Positions 8,480 through 16,808 of a DNA stretch of 48,224 nt are shown one piece after another. A program made the translations under genes and the position numbers. How positions within the stretch are numbered: the stretch's first letter is position 1; each line of letters begins with the position of its first letter. The notes beneath the pieces are model-generated. The model was given only the letters and a program-made list of their open reading frames with translations, was not told where the DNA came from and searched no databases. Source of the stretch: Acidobacteriota bacterium (GTDB taxonomy: Bacteria > Acidobacteriota > Terriglobia > Bryobacterales > Bryobacteraceae); the NCBI GenBank assembly GCA_016871015.1, contig VFZX01000014.1:1-48224 (forward strand), written 5' to 3'.

Positions 8480-9159
8480 TGAGACTGGCATGGTTGTGGG
8501 CCGCGGCCGCGTCGCTGGCAGCGGATCCGCTGGCGGAGTTCGAGAAGGCGCTCGATGCGCAGCCCGACAGCATGCAGATTGGCAGTGAGTACCGGATGGC
8601 CGTGATCCGCATGAAGGAACACGACCGCTGTATCAAGTTCCTGGGAGACCTGGCGGCGAAGCATCCGAAGGCGCCCAACCTGCACCTCAATCACGGGTTC
8701 GCCTACGTGGACAAGATTCCGGTGGCGGGGAGCATCACGCAGGTCCTGCTGGCGAACACAGCGCTTGGGCACTTCGGCAAGTCGATTGAAGCGCAACCGA
8801 CCTGGATCGCCCACTACACGCGCGGCAACGCCTACCTGTTCTGGCCCAAGATCTTCAAGCGGATGCCGCTGGCGATCGCCGATCTCGAAGCAGCGATGAA
8901 GATGCAGAAGGCGGACAAGAAGCGCAGCTATCACATCCGCAACTACATCTCGCTGGGCGACGGATATTGGAAGAACGAGGAGCCGGACAAGGCCAAGGCC
9001 ACCTGGCAGGAGGGACGCAAGGAATTTCCGGGGAACGAGCAGTTAACGGTCCGGCTCGCCAAGAGCCCTGCTGAGATGGACGCATTAATCGTGGAAGTGT
9101 ATGACCCGAACAAGCGGGTGGACACGAATCTCGCCGAACTCTGGAAGCAACAGCCGTGA
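8476..9159 (+). CDS. exported TPR-like protein
   Basis: A 227-residue protein with a short signal peptide (MMRLAWLWAAAASLAADP) and helical TPR-like repeats: a unit around EFEKALDAQPDS, one around CIKFLGDLAAKHPKAPNLHL, one around FGKSIEAQPTWIAHYTRGNAY and one around KAKATWQEGRKEFPGNEQL. The start is taken at the ATG at 8476, which overlaps the previous stop (ATGA) and begins the signal peptide; an upstream GTG at 8461 would add five unlikely residues. TPRs act as protein-binding scaffolds; sitting between two propeller paralogues, it may be a periplasmic assembly partner for them (inference). Confidence 0.78.
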   Translation: MMRLAWLWAAAASLAADPLAEFEKALDAQPDSMQIGSEYRMAVIRMKEHDRCIKFLGDLAAKHPKAPNLHLNHGFAYVDKIPVAGSITQVLLANTALGHFGKSIEAQPTWIAHYTRGNAYLFWPKIFKRMPLAIADLEAAMKMQKADKKRSYHIRNYISLGDGYWKNEEPDKAKATWQEGRKEFPGNEQLTVRLAKSPAEMDALIVEVYDPNKRVDTNLAELWKQQP

Positions 9160-10886
9160 GACGCGCGCGCGCATGGTGGCTGTTGATTCCGGCGCTGGCG
9201 GCGCTCGGGAACGGACCGCCGGGCCGGGTGCGTTTCGCCGAGGTGGGAGAGAAGGCGGGGGTCCGCCATATTCACGAGACGCGGAAGTTCCAGGGCAAGC
9301 ACGGGGATGTGCTCGGCATGTTCACGTCGGGAGGAGCCTCGTCGGCCGCGGGTGATTTTGATAACGACGGTGACGATGATCTGTTCGTCGTCAGCTCGGA
9401 TGCGGGCAAGCCCAACAAGCTGTACCGTAACGATGGAGGATTGAAGTTCACCGAAGTCGGCGTGGCCGCCGGAGTCACCGGGGGCAACGATCCGAAGTCG
9501 ATCGTCGCGGATGCGATCTGGTTTGATTACGACAACGACGGCTGGAGCGATCTCCTGGTGGCGCGGTTCGGCACACCAGTGCTCTATCACAATGAGCGGA
9601 ACGGAAAGTTCAAGGACGTAACGGCGGGCGCGGGCTTCAACAAGTTTGGCAACACGATCGCCGCGATCGCGTTCGACTATGACCGCGACGGTCTGCTGGA
9701 CGTCATGTTCGGCAACTACTTCAAGCCGGTGAGCCTGATCGACCTGACCACGACGAAGGTGCTTCCGAACGATCTGGACAATGCCGTCAACGGCGGGGGC
9801 GTGACGCTGTGGCGCAACACCGGGGGCGGAAAGTTCGTGGACGTGACGGAGAAGACCGGGCTCTCCAAGCAGTCCGGCTGGACCCTGGACCTGGGCCATG
9901 GCGACCTGAACAACGACGGCTGGCAGGATCTCTACGTCGCCTGCGACTATGGCACCGACCGGATGTTCCTGAACAACGGCGACGGCACGTTCCGCGAAGT
10001 CACCGAGAAGGCGATGGGCTTTGACACGCGCAAGGGCATGAACGCCGAGATCGGCGACTACGACAACGACGGGCTGCTCGACATCTACGTCACCAACATC
10101 ACCGACGAGTACATGAAAGAGTGCAACATGCTGTGGCACAACAACGGCGACGGCACGTTCACCGATGTCTCGAAGGAAACCAACACCTGCAATACTCTGT
10201 GGGGATGGGGCGCTAAGTTCGGCGACTGGGACAACGACGGGTGGCTCGATATTTTCGCCACCAACGGGCTCCGCTCAGCGAGCAAGGAAAACTACATCCC
10301 GGTGCTGCTCGAGGCGATCATAAAGCCGAACATGGAGTTTCAGGAGCTGGCTTCGTGGCCCGCGATCGGCAAGATGACCTGGAGCGGATACCAAAAGAAG
10401 GTGATGTTCCGCAACGTGGGCGGGCAGGTATTCAAGGACATCTCTGCGGAAGCCGGTGTCGACAACGACCTGGATGGGCGCGGTCTGGCGGTGGCCGATT
10501 TCGACGGCGACGGATTGCTCGACTTCTACCAGACCAACGCCGACCAGCCTGCGCTGCTCTACCATGGACAGACGCAGGGAGCGGGCAACTGGGTGCAGTT
10601 CAAGCTGCGCGGAGCGGCTGCGAACCGGGATGCGGTGGGTGCGCGGGTGAGCCTGAAGGCGGGTCCGTTGAGCATGATCCGCGAGGTGGACGGCGGAAAT
10701 GGATATTCGGGCCAAAGCACGCAGTGGCTGCATTTCGGGTTGGGAGGCGCGCAGCAGATGGGACAGATCGAGGTCCGCTGGCCGGACGGGCGCAAGGAGC
10801 AGATCCGGGCGGAGATCAACAGCTTTGTGCGGATTGAGGAAGTCAAGGGCGGACCAGCCAAAGTCAGCGTGTCGAAGAACCGATAG
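9156..10886 (+). CDS. secreted FG-GAP/ASPIC-UnbV beta-propeller protein, paralogue of the 6773 gene
   Basis: A 576-residue exported protein starting with GTG that overlaps the TPR gene stop (GTGA). A signal peptide (residues 1-18) is followed by seven calcium loops: DFDNDGDDD, DYDNDGWSD, DYDRDGLLD, DLNNDGWQD, DYDNDGLLD, DWDNDGWLD and DFDGDGLLD. The C-terminal UnbV domain lies at about 478-562 (NWVQFKLRGAAANRDAVGAR, VRWPDGRKEQIR). It aligns along its length with the protein at 6773-8479, including matching segments SGWTLDLGH, YVTNITD and SGYQKK/SGYQKN. The two are probably products of duplication, now separated by the TPR gene. Three bases separate it from the next gene. Confidence 0.88.
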   Translation: MRRARAWWLLIPALAALGNGPPGRVRFAEVGEKAGVRHIHETRKFQGKHGDVLGMFTSGGASSAAGDFDNDGDDDLFVVSSDAGKPNKLYRNDGGLKFTEVGVAAGVTGGNDPKSIVADAIWFDYDNDGWSDLLVARFGTPVLYHNERNGKFKDVTAGAGFNKFGNTIAAIAFDYDRDGLLDVMFGNYFKPVSLIDLTTTKVLPNDLDNAVNGGGVTLWRNTGGGKFVDVTEKTGLSKQSGWTLDLGHGDLNNDGWQDLYVACDYGTDRMFLNNGDGTFREVTEKAMGFDTRKGMNAEIGDYDNDGLLDIYVTNITDEYMKECNMLWHNNGDGTFTDVSKETNTCNTLWGWGAKFGDWDNDGWLDIFATNGLRSASKENYIPVLLEAIIKPNMEFQELASWPAIGKMTWSGYQKKVMFRNVGGQVFKDISAEAGVDNDLDGRGLAVADFDGDGLLDFYQTNADQPALLYHGQTQGAGNWVQFKLRGAAANRDAVGARVSLKAGPLSMIREVDGGNGYSGQSTQWLHFGLGGAQQMGQIEVRWPDGRKEQIRAEINSFVRIEEVKGGPAKVSVSKNR

Positions 10887-10889
10887 ACC

Positions 10890-13800
10890 ATGAGATCGCG
10901 TATCGTTTTCGCCGTCCTGTTTCTGGCGGCCGCGCCAGCCCAGGAACAACTGACACGGCACATCAATCTGGGAAAGGCCTTCTACGAGAATCCCACGACG
11001 CAGAAGGAAGCCGCCGCCGAGTTCAAGAAGGCGCTCGCCCTGAATCCGAATTCAGCGCGCGAGCAGTTGAACTACGGGCTCGCGCTGTTGCGGGCCGGGG
11101 ACGTGAAGCAGGCTGTGGTGTACCTGGAGAAGTCGCGCAAGACGAATCCGGCGCTGCCGCACACCTATTTCAACCTGGGCGTGGTCTACAAGAAGGAAGG
11201 CGATTTTGACCGCGCGATGGCCGAGTTCACCGAGATGGCCAAACGCGTGCCGGACGAGCCGGTGACGCGGTTCAATCTGGGGATGCTGCACAAGCTGCAA
11301 GGGGCACCGGAGAAGGCCTTAGCCGAGTTCGAATTGGCGGCGAAGCTCGACTCGACGTTGGCCGCTCCGCACTTCCAGCTCTATAACTCATATCGGGCGG
11401 CAGGCCGGACGGCGGATGCGCAACGGGAGTTGCAGACGTTCAACGACATCAAGAAGCGGATGTCGCAGTTGGGGCTTTCCGAGGACATGGACTGGTGCTA
11501 CTACGCGGAACTGCTTGAGGAGATTCCAGCGGTGGCAAGTCCCGGTCCGGCGCCCGTCGAGGTGAGTTTCGCGCCGGTAGGCGCCGGCTCGCTCGGTGGA
11601 CCCGCTGTGGGTCTGGCGGCGATGGACGCGAATGGCGATGGAAAGCCGGACATTCTGGCCTGGGGCGCGGTGAGTTCGGCGGTGTTCGTGAACGGCGTGA
11701 AGACGGCTCTGCCGCCAGCGGTCCATGCCGCGGTGGGCGACTTCAACAACGACACGTTCGCCGATGTCGCGCTGGTGACCTCGTCCGGCGTGGTGCTCGC
11801 GGTGAACAACAAGGGCGTGATTACGGCGCAAGGCGCACCCGCTGTGACCGGGGTGTTCCGCGCCGCGGTCTGGGTGGATTTTGATCACGACTACGACCTC
11901 GACCTCATGCTGCTCGGTGAGCCGTCGAAGCTGATGCGCAATAACGGCGACGGCAGTTGGACCGGCCAGGAGTTCCCCTTCGCCGCCGGGAATCCGATCG
12001 ACGGCGCGGTGCTCGAGGTGGGCGAGAACAACGGCTTCGATGTCGTGGTCGCGTACGAAGGCAAGCCAGGAGTGCTCTACCGCGACTTGAAGATGGGCAA
12101 GTACGAGGCGGTGGCGCTGCCTTCGGAACTGCCGGGACGTCTGGTGATCGAGGACTTCAATCACGACAGCTTCCTGGATGTCGCGTCGGTGGGGCCGCGA
12201 GGCACGGTGTTCCTGGAGAACAAGCGGGGGCGGCTGGAGCCGGGTCCGGCGCTGGCACAGCGGGCGTCGGTGTTCGCTGACTTTCAGAACCGGGGCCGGA
12301 ACGATGTGCTGGCGGGTGGCGCGATGTTCGTGCACAAGGGCGGACTCGCATGGGACGCCGGCAAGGCGAAGAATGCCGTGGACGGAGTCGCGGCGGCGGC
12401 CGATTTTTCAGGTGACGGCCTGGCGGACGTTGCGGTGGCAGGGGCGGGCGGGGAGATCCAGATCCTGCGCAACACGACTCCGGTCAAGACGCCGGTGATG
12501 CGCGTCGGAATCACGGGGGTTAAGAACATCAAGCTCGCACCCGATGCGCGGGTAGAAGTGAAAGCGGGAAATCTGTATCAGAAGAAGATCTATCGCGGAA
12601 TGCCGCTGGTGTTCGCGATGCCGGGAGCCCCGGTGGCGGAAGCGGTCCGGATCACGTGGCCGAACGGGCTGATCCAGAACGAGCTGCGGCAGAAGGCGGG
12701 CGGCGCCTACACGTTCAAGGAGGCGCAGCGGCTGTCCGGTTCGTGCCCGATGATCTTTACCTGGAACGGAAACAAGTTCGAGTTCATCTCCGACGTGCTG
12801 GGCGTGGCTCCGCTGGGCGCGGGCGCCGGTGACGGGCAGTTCTTCCCGGTGGACCATGATGAGTACGTGCAGATCCGGGGCGATCAGCTTGTGGCACGGG
12901 ACGGCAAGTTTGAGATCCGTGTGACGGAGGAGTTGCGGGAGGTTTCCTATCTCGATCAGATCAAGCTGATAGCGATGGACCATCCGGCGGAGGTGAGCCT
13001 GTTCACCAACGACAAGTTCAAGGCGCCGCCGTTTCCGGAGTTCAAGCTGTTTGGCGTGCGGGAGCGGATCTACCCGAAGTCAGCAGTGGATCATCTCGGG
13101 CGGGACGTGCTGGCGCTGGTGACGCGGCAGGATGCGCGCTACCCGGCCAGCTTCGTGCGCGACATGCAGGGCCGGGCGGAGCCTCATTCGTTGACGCTCG
13201 ACTTTGCGGGTGCGCCTGACGATCCGGTGATGTTCCTGCACGGCTGGGTCGACTGGGCCGATGGCAGCACGTTCGTCGCAAGCTCGCAGGCAGGGCGTGG
13301 CGGGCTGGCGGCTCCGTCGCTTCAAGTCAAGGACAGCGCGGGCAACTGGGTCACCGTGATTCAAGACATGGGCATGCCCGCGGGCAAGCCGAAGGCGATC
13401 GCGGTGGATCTGCGGGGTAAGTTCCTGTCGGCGTCGCGCGAGGTCCGCATCGTGACCAGCATGGCCGTTTACTGGGACGAGATTTTCGTTGCGGGGGCGG
13501 ACGTGAGAGATCCCCAAGTGCGGTTGACCGGAATGGGACCGGCCACCGCAGACCTGCGGTTCCGCGGGTTCTCGGCGGTGCGGGTGCATCCGGAGCGGCG
13601 GCAGCCGGAACATTTCGACTATCACGCGTTGCGGCCGTTGGCCATGTGGAATCCAACGCCGGGGATGTACACGCGATACGGCGACGTGAAACGGCTGATC
13701 GAGCGAGTGGATGACTGGTTCGTGGTGATGGGCTCGGGGGACGAGGTACGGCTGGAATTTGACGCCACTGCGTTGGCCCCGCCGCCGAAGGGTTGGACCA

Positions 13801-14012
13801 GAGACTTCCTGATTTTCTTTGACGGCTACGCAAAGGACGCCGACGCCAACACGGCGCATTCGTCGCGGGTGGATCCGCTGCCGTTTCATGCGATGCCGGG
13901 GTATCCGTACCCGGCGGCGATGGAACACCCGGATCCGGGCTACCAGGAGAAGTACAATACGCGTCCGGCGCTGCGGTTGATCCGGCCGCTGGTTGAGGGG
14001 CGTGCCAAATAG
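10890..14012 (+). CDS. exported TPR / FG-GAP / UnbV fusion with large C-terminal domain
   Basis: A 1,040-residue exported multi-domain protein. A signal peptide (MRSRIVFAVLFLAAAPAQ) is followed by four or five TPRs at about 20-180 (for example AAAEFKKALALNPNSAREQL and TYFNLGVVYKKEGDFDRAMA). Degenerate FG-GAP repeats follow at about 215-530 (DANGDGKPD, DFNNDTFAD, DFDHDYDLD, DFNHDSFLD, DFSGDGLAD), then a shortened UnbV-like region at about 545-612. From about 616 to the end is a 420-residue domain opening with CPMIFTWNGNKFEFISDVLG and ending near HPDPGYQEKYNTRPALRL. I recognise that opening as recurring C-terminal to TPR/UnbV proteins in Acidobacteria, but I know no function for it. It probably acts outside the inner membrane as part of the same complex or surface layer as its neighbours. 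Confidence 0.82.
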   Translation: MRSRIVFAVLFLAAAPAQEQLTRHINLGKAFYENPTTQKEAAAEFKKALALNPNSAREQLNYGLALLRAGDVKQAVVYLEKSRKTNPALPHTYFNLGVVYKKEGDFDRAMAEFTEMAKRVPDEPVTRFNLGMLHKLQGAPEKALAEFELAAKLDSTLAAPHFQLYNSYRAAGRTADAQRELQTFNDIKKRMSQLGLSEDMDWCYYAELLEEIPAVASPGPAPVEVSFAPVGAGSLGGPAVGLAAMDANGDGKPDILAWGAVSSAVFVNGVKTALPPAVHAAVGDFNNDTFADVALVTSSGVVLAVNNKGVITAQGAPAVTGVFRAAVWVDFDHDYDLDLMLLGEPSKLMRNNGDGSWTGQEFPFAAGNPIDGAVLEVGENNGFDVVVAYEGKPGVLYRDLKMGKYEAVALPSELPGRLVIEDFNHDSFLDVASVGPRGTVFLENKRGRLEPGPALAQRASVFADFQNRGRNDVLAGGAMFVHKGGLAWDAGKAKNAVDGVAAAADFSGDGLADVAVAGAGGEIQILRNTTPVKTPVMRVGITGVKNIKLAPDARVEVKAGNLYQKKIYRGMPLVFAMPGAPVAEAVRITWPNGLIQNELRQKAGGAYTFKEAQRLSGSCPMIFTWNGNKFEFISDVLGVAPLGAGAGDGQFFPVDHDEYVQIRGDQLVARDGKFEIRVTEELREVSYLDQIKLIAMDHPAEVSLFTNDKFKAPPFPEFKLFGVRERIYPKSAVDHLGRDVLALVTRQDARYPASFVRDMQGRAEPHSLTLDFAGAPDDPVMFLHGWVDWADGSTFVASSQAGRGGLAAPSLQVKDSAGNWVTVIQDMGMPAGKPKAIAVDLRGKFLSASREVRIVTSMAVYWDEIFVAGADVRDPQVRLTGMGPATADLRFRGFSAVRVHPERRQPEHFDYHALRPLAMWNPTPGMYTRYGDVKRLIERVDDWFVVMGSGDEVRLEFDATALAPPPKGWTRDFLIFFDGYAKDADANTAHSSRVDPLPFHAMPGYPYPAAMEHPDPGYQEKYNTRPALRLIRPLVEGRAK

Positions 14013-14027
14013 GAGGCGCTGAGCGCT

Positions 14028-16808
14028 ATGAAGAAACTTCTGACGTTATGCTTCCTGCTGTTGATCGTGAATTCGGCGTACTTGTGGGCCTTTCCCGATC
14101 CGAACGTGTTCTACGTCTCCAACATCGTGGCGCATATCGTGGGCGGAGCACTGGTAGTGGCTGGATTGATGGCGCTGCGTGACTACCGCCGGGCGCTGGC
14201 GCCGCTGGCGCTGGTGTTGGTGAGCGGCGTGGCGCTGGCCAAGATGGGTGCAATCCGGCCCAATCAGTGGCTGGTGTGGGTCCACATCGCGACGGGGCTG
14301 GTTGCGGTAGTGGGAATGACGCGGGTGGCAAGAGGGCGCTTCGTTCCGGTGGTGGCGCTGGCGGCGGTGATCGCGGCGGCGGGATTCGTAAAGGAGCGCT
14401 TCTTCCCGAATCCGGAACACCGGATCAAGAATCCGGCGATGGTTCCGGTGGCCATGGAGGGCGAAGGCGGCGGGCCGTCAAGTCCGTTCTTCCCTTCGGC
14501 TTCAGTGACCAACACGGGCAAGATCATTCCATCGAACTTCTTCATGGATTCCAAGGCGTGCGCGGAGTGCCACAAGGACATCTACGACCAGTGGAACAGC
14601 TCGATGCACCATTTCGCATCGTTCAACAATCAGTTCTACCGGAAGTCGATCGAGTACATGCAGGACGTGGTGGGCACCCAGCCATCGAAGTGGTGCGCGG
14701 GATGCCACGATCACGCGGTGTTCTTCAATGGGCGCTTCGAGCGTCCGATCAAGGATCAGATCGATACGCCGGAGGCGCACAACGGGTTGGGCTGCATGTC
14801 GTGCCATTCGATTTCGGCAGTATCCAACACGGCGGGCAATGGCGGGTTCCGGATGGAGTATCCGCCGCTCCATGAGCTGACCACGAGCACGAATCCGGTG
14901 GTGAAGTTCGTGCATGACTACGTGACCAAGACGGCTCCGGAAGCCCACCGCCGCGCGTTCATCAAGCCGTTCATGCGGCTGGATGCGTCGGAGTTCTGTT
15001 CAAGCTGCCACAAGGTGCACCTGGACGTTCCGGTGAACAACTACCGGTGGTTCCGGGGCTTCAACGAGTACGACAACTGGCAGGCGAGCGGCGTTTCGGG
15101 ACAGGGCGCGCGGAGTTTCTACTATCCACCCAAGTCGTCGACGTGCGTCGACTGCCACATGCCGATGGTGCCATCGAAGGATTTTGGAAACGTCAGCGGG
15201 ATGGTCCACAACCACCGGTTCCCCGGCGCGAACACGGCGGTCCCTTACGTCAACAATGACCAGGAGCAGTTGAAGCTGACCGAGCAGTTCCTCAAGGACG
15301 GCATCGTTTCGGTGGATATTTTCGCCGCGTCCCCGGTGGAGGAAGACAAGCATTCGCCGCAGATGCGGCGGCGCGCGGGCGATGCTCCGTCGGCGGCGAC
15401 GATGTTCGCGGTGGGTGAAGAGGCGGAGACGCAAGGCCAGGTACTGATCCGCGAAGTGGGCAAGATCGCGGCTCCGCTCGACGTGGTTCAACCGGTGTTC
15501 AAGCCGGGGGACCAGGTCCGGGTGGATGTTGTGGTGCGCACGCGGAAGGTCGGCCACTTCTTCCCCGGCGGGACAGTGGACGCTTTCGACGTGTGGCTGG
15601 AGTTGAAGGGCGAGGACGAGTCCGGCAAGGTGGTGTACTGGTCGGGCGCGCTGGACGGGGACAACGGCCCGGTGGAGCCGGGCGCGCACTTCTACAAGTC
15701 CTACCAGCTTGATGAACACGGGAATCCGATCAACAAGCGGAATGCCTGGCAGAGCAGGACGATGTTGTATGTCCGGCTGATTCCACCGGGCGCGGCCGAT
15801 GTCGCGCACTACCGGGTGCGGATTCCGAAGGACGCCAAGGGCAAGATCAAGCTGACGGCGAAGCTCAACTACCGCAAGTTCGCGCATTACTACACACAGT
15901 TCGCCTATGCAGGGCAGCCTGAGGCAGGGGACAGATCACCGTTCGGGAAGGACTTCGACGACCGCAAGTTCACGTTCCTGCCCACGCATATACCGCGCAA
16001 CGTGTCGGGACAGATCCGGGACCGGATACCGGATATTCCGATCGTGACGCTGGCGTCGGCTGTGTCGCAGTTGAACGTCGGCGCGGGCGGGGCCGAGTGG
16101 AGGCAGGCGGCGGATCTGAAGTCGCGCGAACGGTGGAACGACTGGGGGATCGGACTGCTGCTGCAGGGAGATCTGAAAGCCGCTGAGTACGCATTCAAGA
16201 AGGTGACCGAGGCGGAACCGGCCTACGCCGACGGGTGGCTGAACCTGGCGCGCGCCTACATCCAGGAAGGGCAGACCGAGGAGGCGAAGCCCTATATCGA
16301 GAAGGCGCTGTCAATTAACAAGGAGCTGGCCCGGATCCACTATTTCAAGGCGCTGATCCAGAAGGCTGACGGGGACTACGACGGCGCGATCCAGTCGTTG
16401 CGCGTGGTGACAGCGAAGTATCCGCGCGACCGCGTGGTCCAGAATCAGTTGGGGCGCATCCTGTTCCTGAAGCGGGACTACAAGGCCGCGCTGGCGGCGC
16501 TGGATTCGGTCCAGGATGTCGATTGCGAGGATGTGCAGATGCACTATACGAAGATGCTCGCCTTCCGGGGCCTTGGCGATACCGCGAACGCGGCGCGCGA
16601 AGAGCAGTTGTTCCGCCGGTTCAAGGTGGAGGAGGCGGCCCAATCGATCACCAACGTGAGGCGTCAGGCGAGTCCTGAGGACAACAACGAGCGGCAGTTC
16701 ATTCACGATCACGAGTCGATCGACTTGAGCCGTCCGGCAAAGGCCGCTGGCAAGCCGCTGCTTGCGGGCGCAAAGGAGCCGCCGGCGGTAGGAGGAGGGT
16801 TCCGGTGA
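14028..16808 (+). CDS. membrane-anchored pentaheme cytochrome c (cytochrome c554-like) with TPR C-terminus
   Basis: A 926-residue protein. The first 125 residues form about five membrane helices, two of which carry an internal His (NIVAHIVGG, His36; WVHIATG, His86). The exported middle has five CXXCH heme c sites: CAECH (178), CAGCH (223), CMSCH (256), CSSCH (324) and CVDCH (373), the last followed by MPM. The pattern resembles the cytochrome c554 / multiheme nitrite-oxidoreductase-like superfamily. A beta-rich stretch runs to about residue 650, then about four TPRs (680-860: AEYAFKKVTEAEPAYADGWL and onwards). An AGGAGG site at 14011-14016 lies 11 bases before the ATG. The cytochrome sits inside the propeller cluster, so the cluster may have a redox role. 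The partner and direction of electron flow are unknown. Confidence 0.85.
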   Translation: MKKLLTLCFLLLIVNSAYLWAFPDPNVFYVSNIVAHIVGGALVVAGLMALRDYRRALAPLALVLVSGVALAKMGAIRPNQWLVWVHIATGLVAVVGMTRVARGRFVPVVALAAVIAAAGFVKERFFPNPEHRIKNPAMVPVAMEGEGGGPSSPFFPSASVTNTGKIIPSNFFMDSKACAECHKDIYDQWNSSMHHFASFNNQFYRKSIEYMQDVVGTQPSKWCAGCHDHAVFFNGRFERPIKDQIDTPEAHNGLGCMSCHSISAVSNTAGNGGFRMEYPPLHELTTSTNPVVKFVHDYVTKTAPEAHRRAFIKPFMRLDASEFCSSCHKVHLDVPVNNYRWFRGFNEYDNWQASGVSGQGARSFYYPPKSSTCVDCHMPMVPSKDFGNVSGMVHNHRFPGANTAVPYVNNDQEQLKLTEQFLKDGIVSVDIFAASPVEEDKHSPQMRRRAGDAPSAATMFAVGEEAETQGQVLIREVGKIAAPLDVVQPVFKPGDQVRVDVVVRTRKVGHFFPGGTVDAFDVWLELKGEDESGKVVYWSGALDGDNGPVEPGAHFYKSYQLDEHGNPINKRNAWQSRTMLYVRLIPPGAADVAHYRVRIPKDAKGKIKLTAKLNYRKFAHYYTQFAYAGQPEAGDRSPFGKDFDDRKFTFLPTHIPRNVSGQIRDRIPDIPIVTLASAVSQLNVGAGGAEWRQAADLKSRERWNDWGIGLLLQGDLKAAEYAFKKVTEAEPAYADGWLNLARAYIQEGQTEEAKPYIEKALSINKELARIHYFKALIQKADGDYDGAIQSLRVVTAKYPRDRVVQNQLGRILFLKRDYKAALAALDSVQDVDCEDVQMHYTKMLAFRGLGDTANAAREEQLFRRFKVEEAAQSITNVRRQASPEDNNERQFIHDHESIDLSRPAKAAGKPLLAGAKEPPAVGGGFR

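Noticed and set aside
8943-10139. Long antisense open frame (398 codons) opposite an FG-GAP gene; similar ones at 5641-6450, 6737-7795 and 17051-18004
   Set aside because: The repeated Asp/Asn/Gly codons of the FG-GAP loops read as Val- and Ile-rich frames on the other strand. They have no family features or ribosome sites and lie wholly inside well-supported genes.
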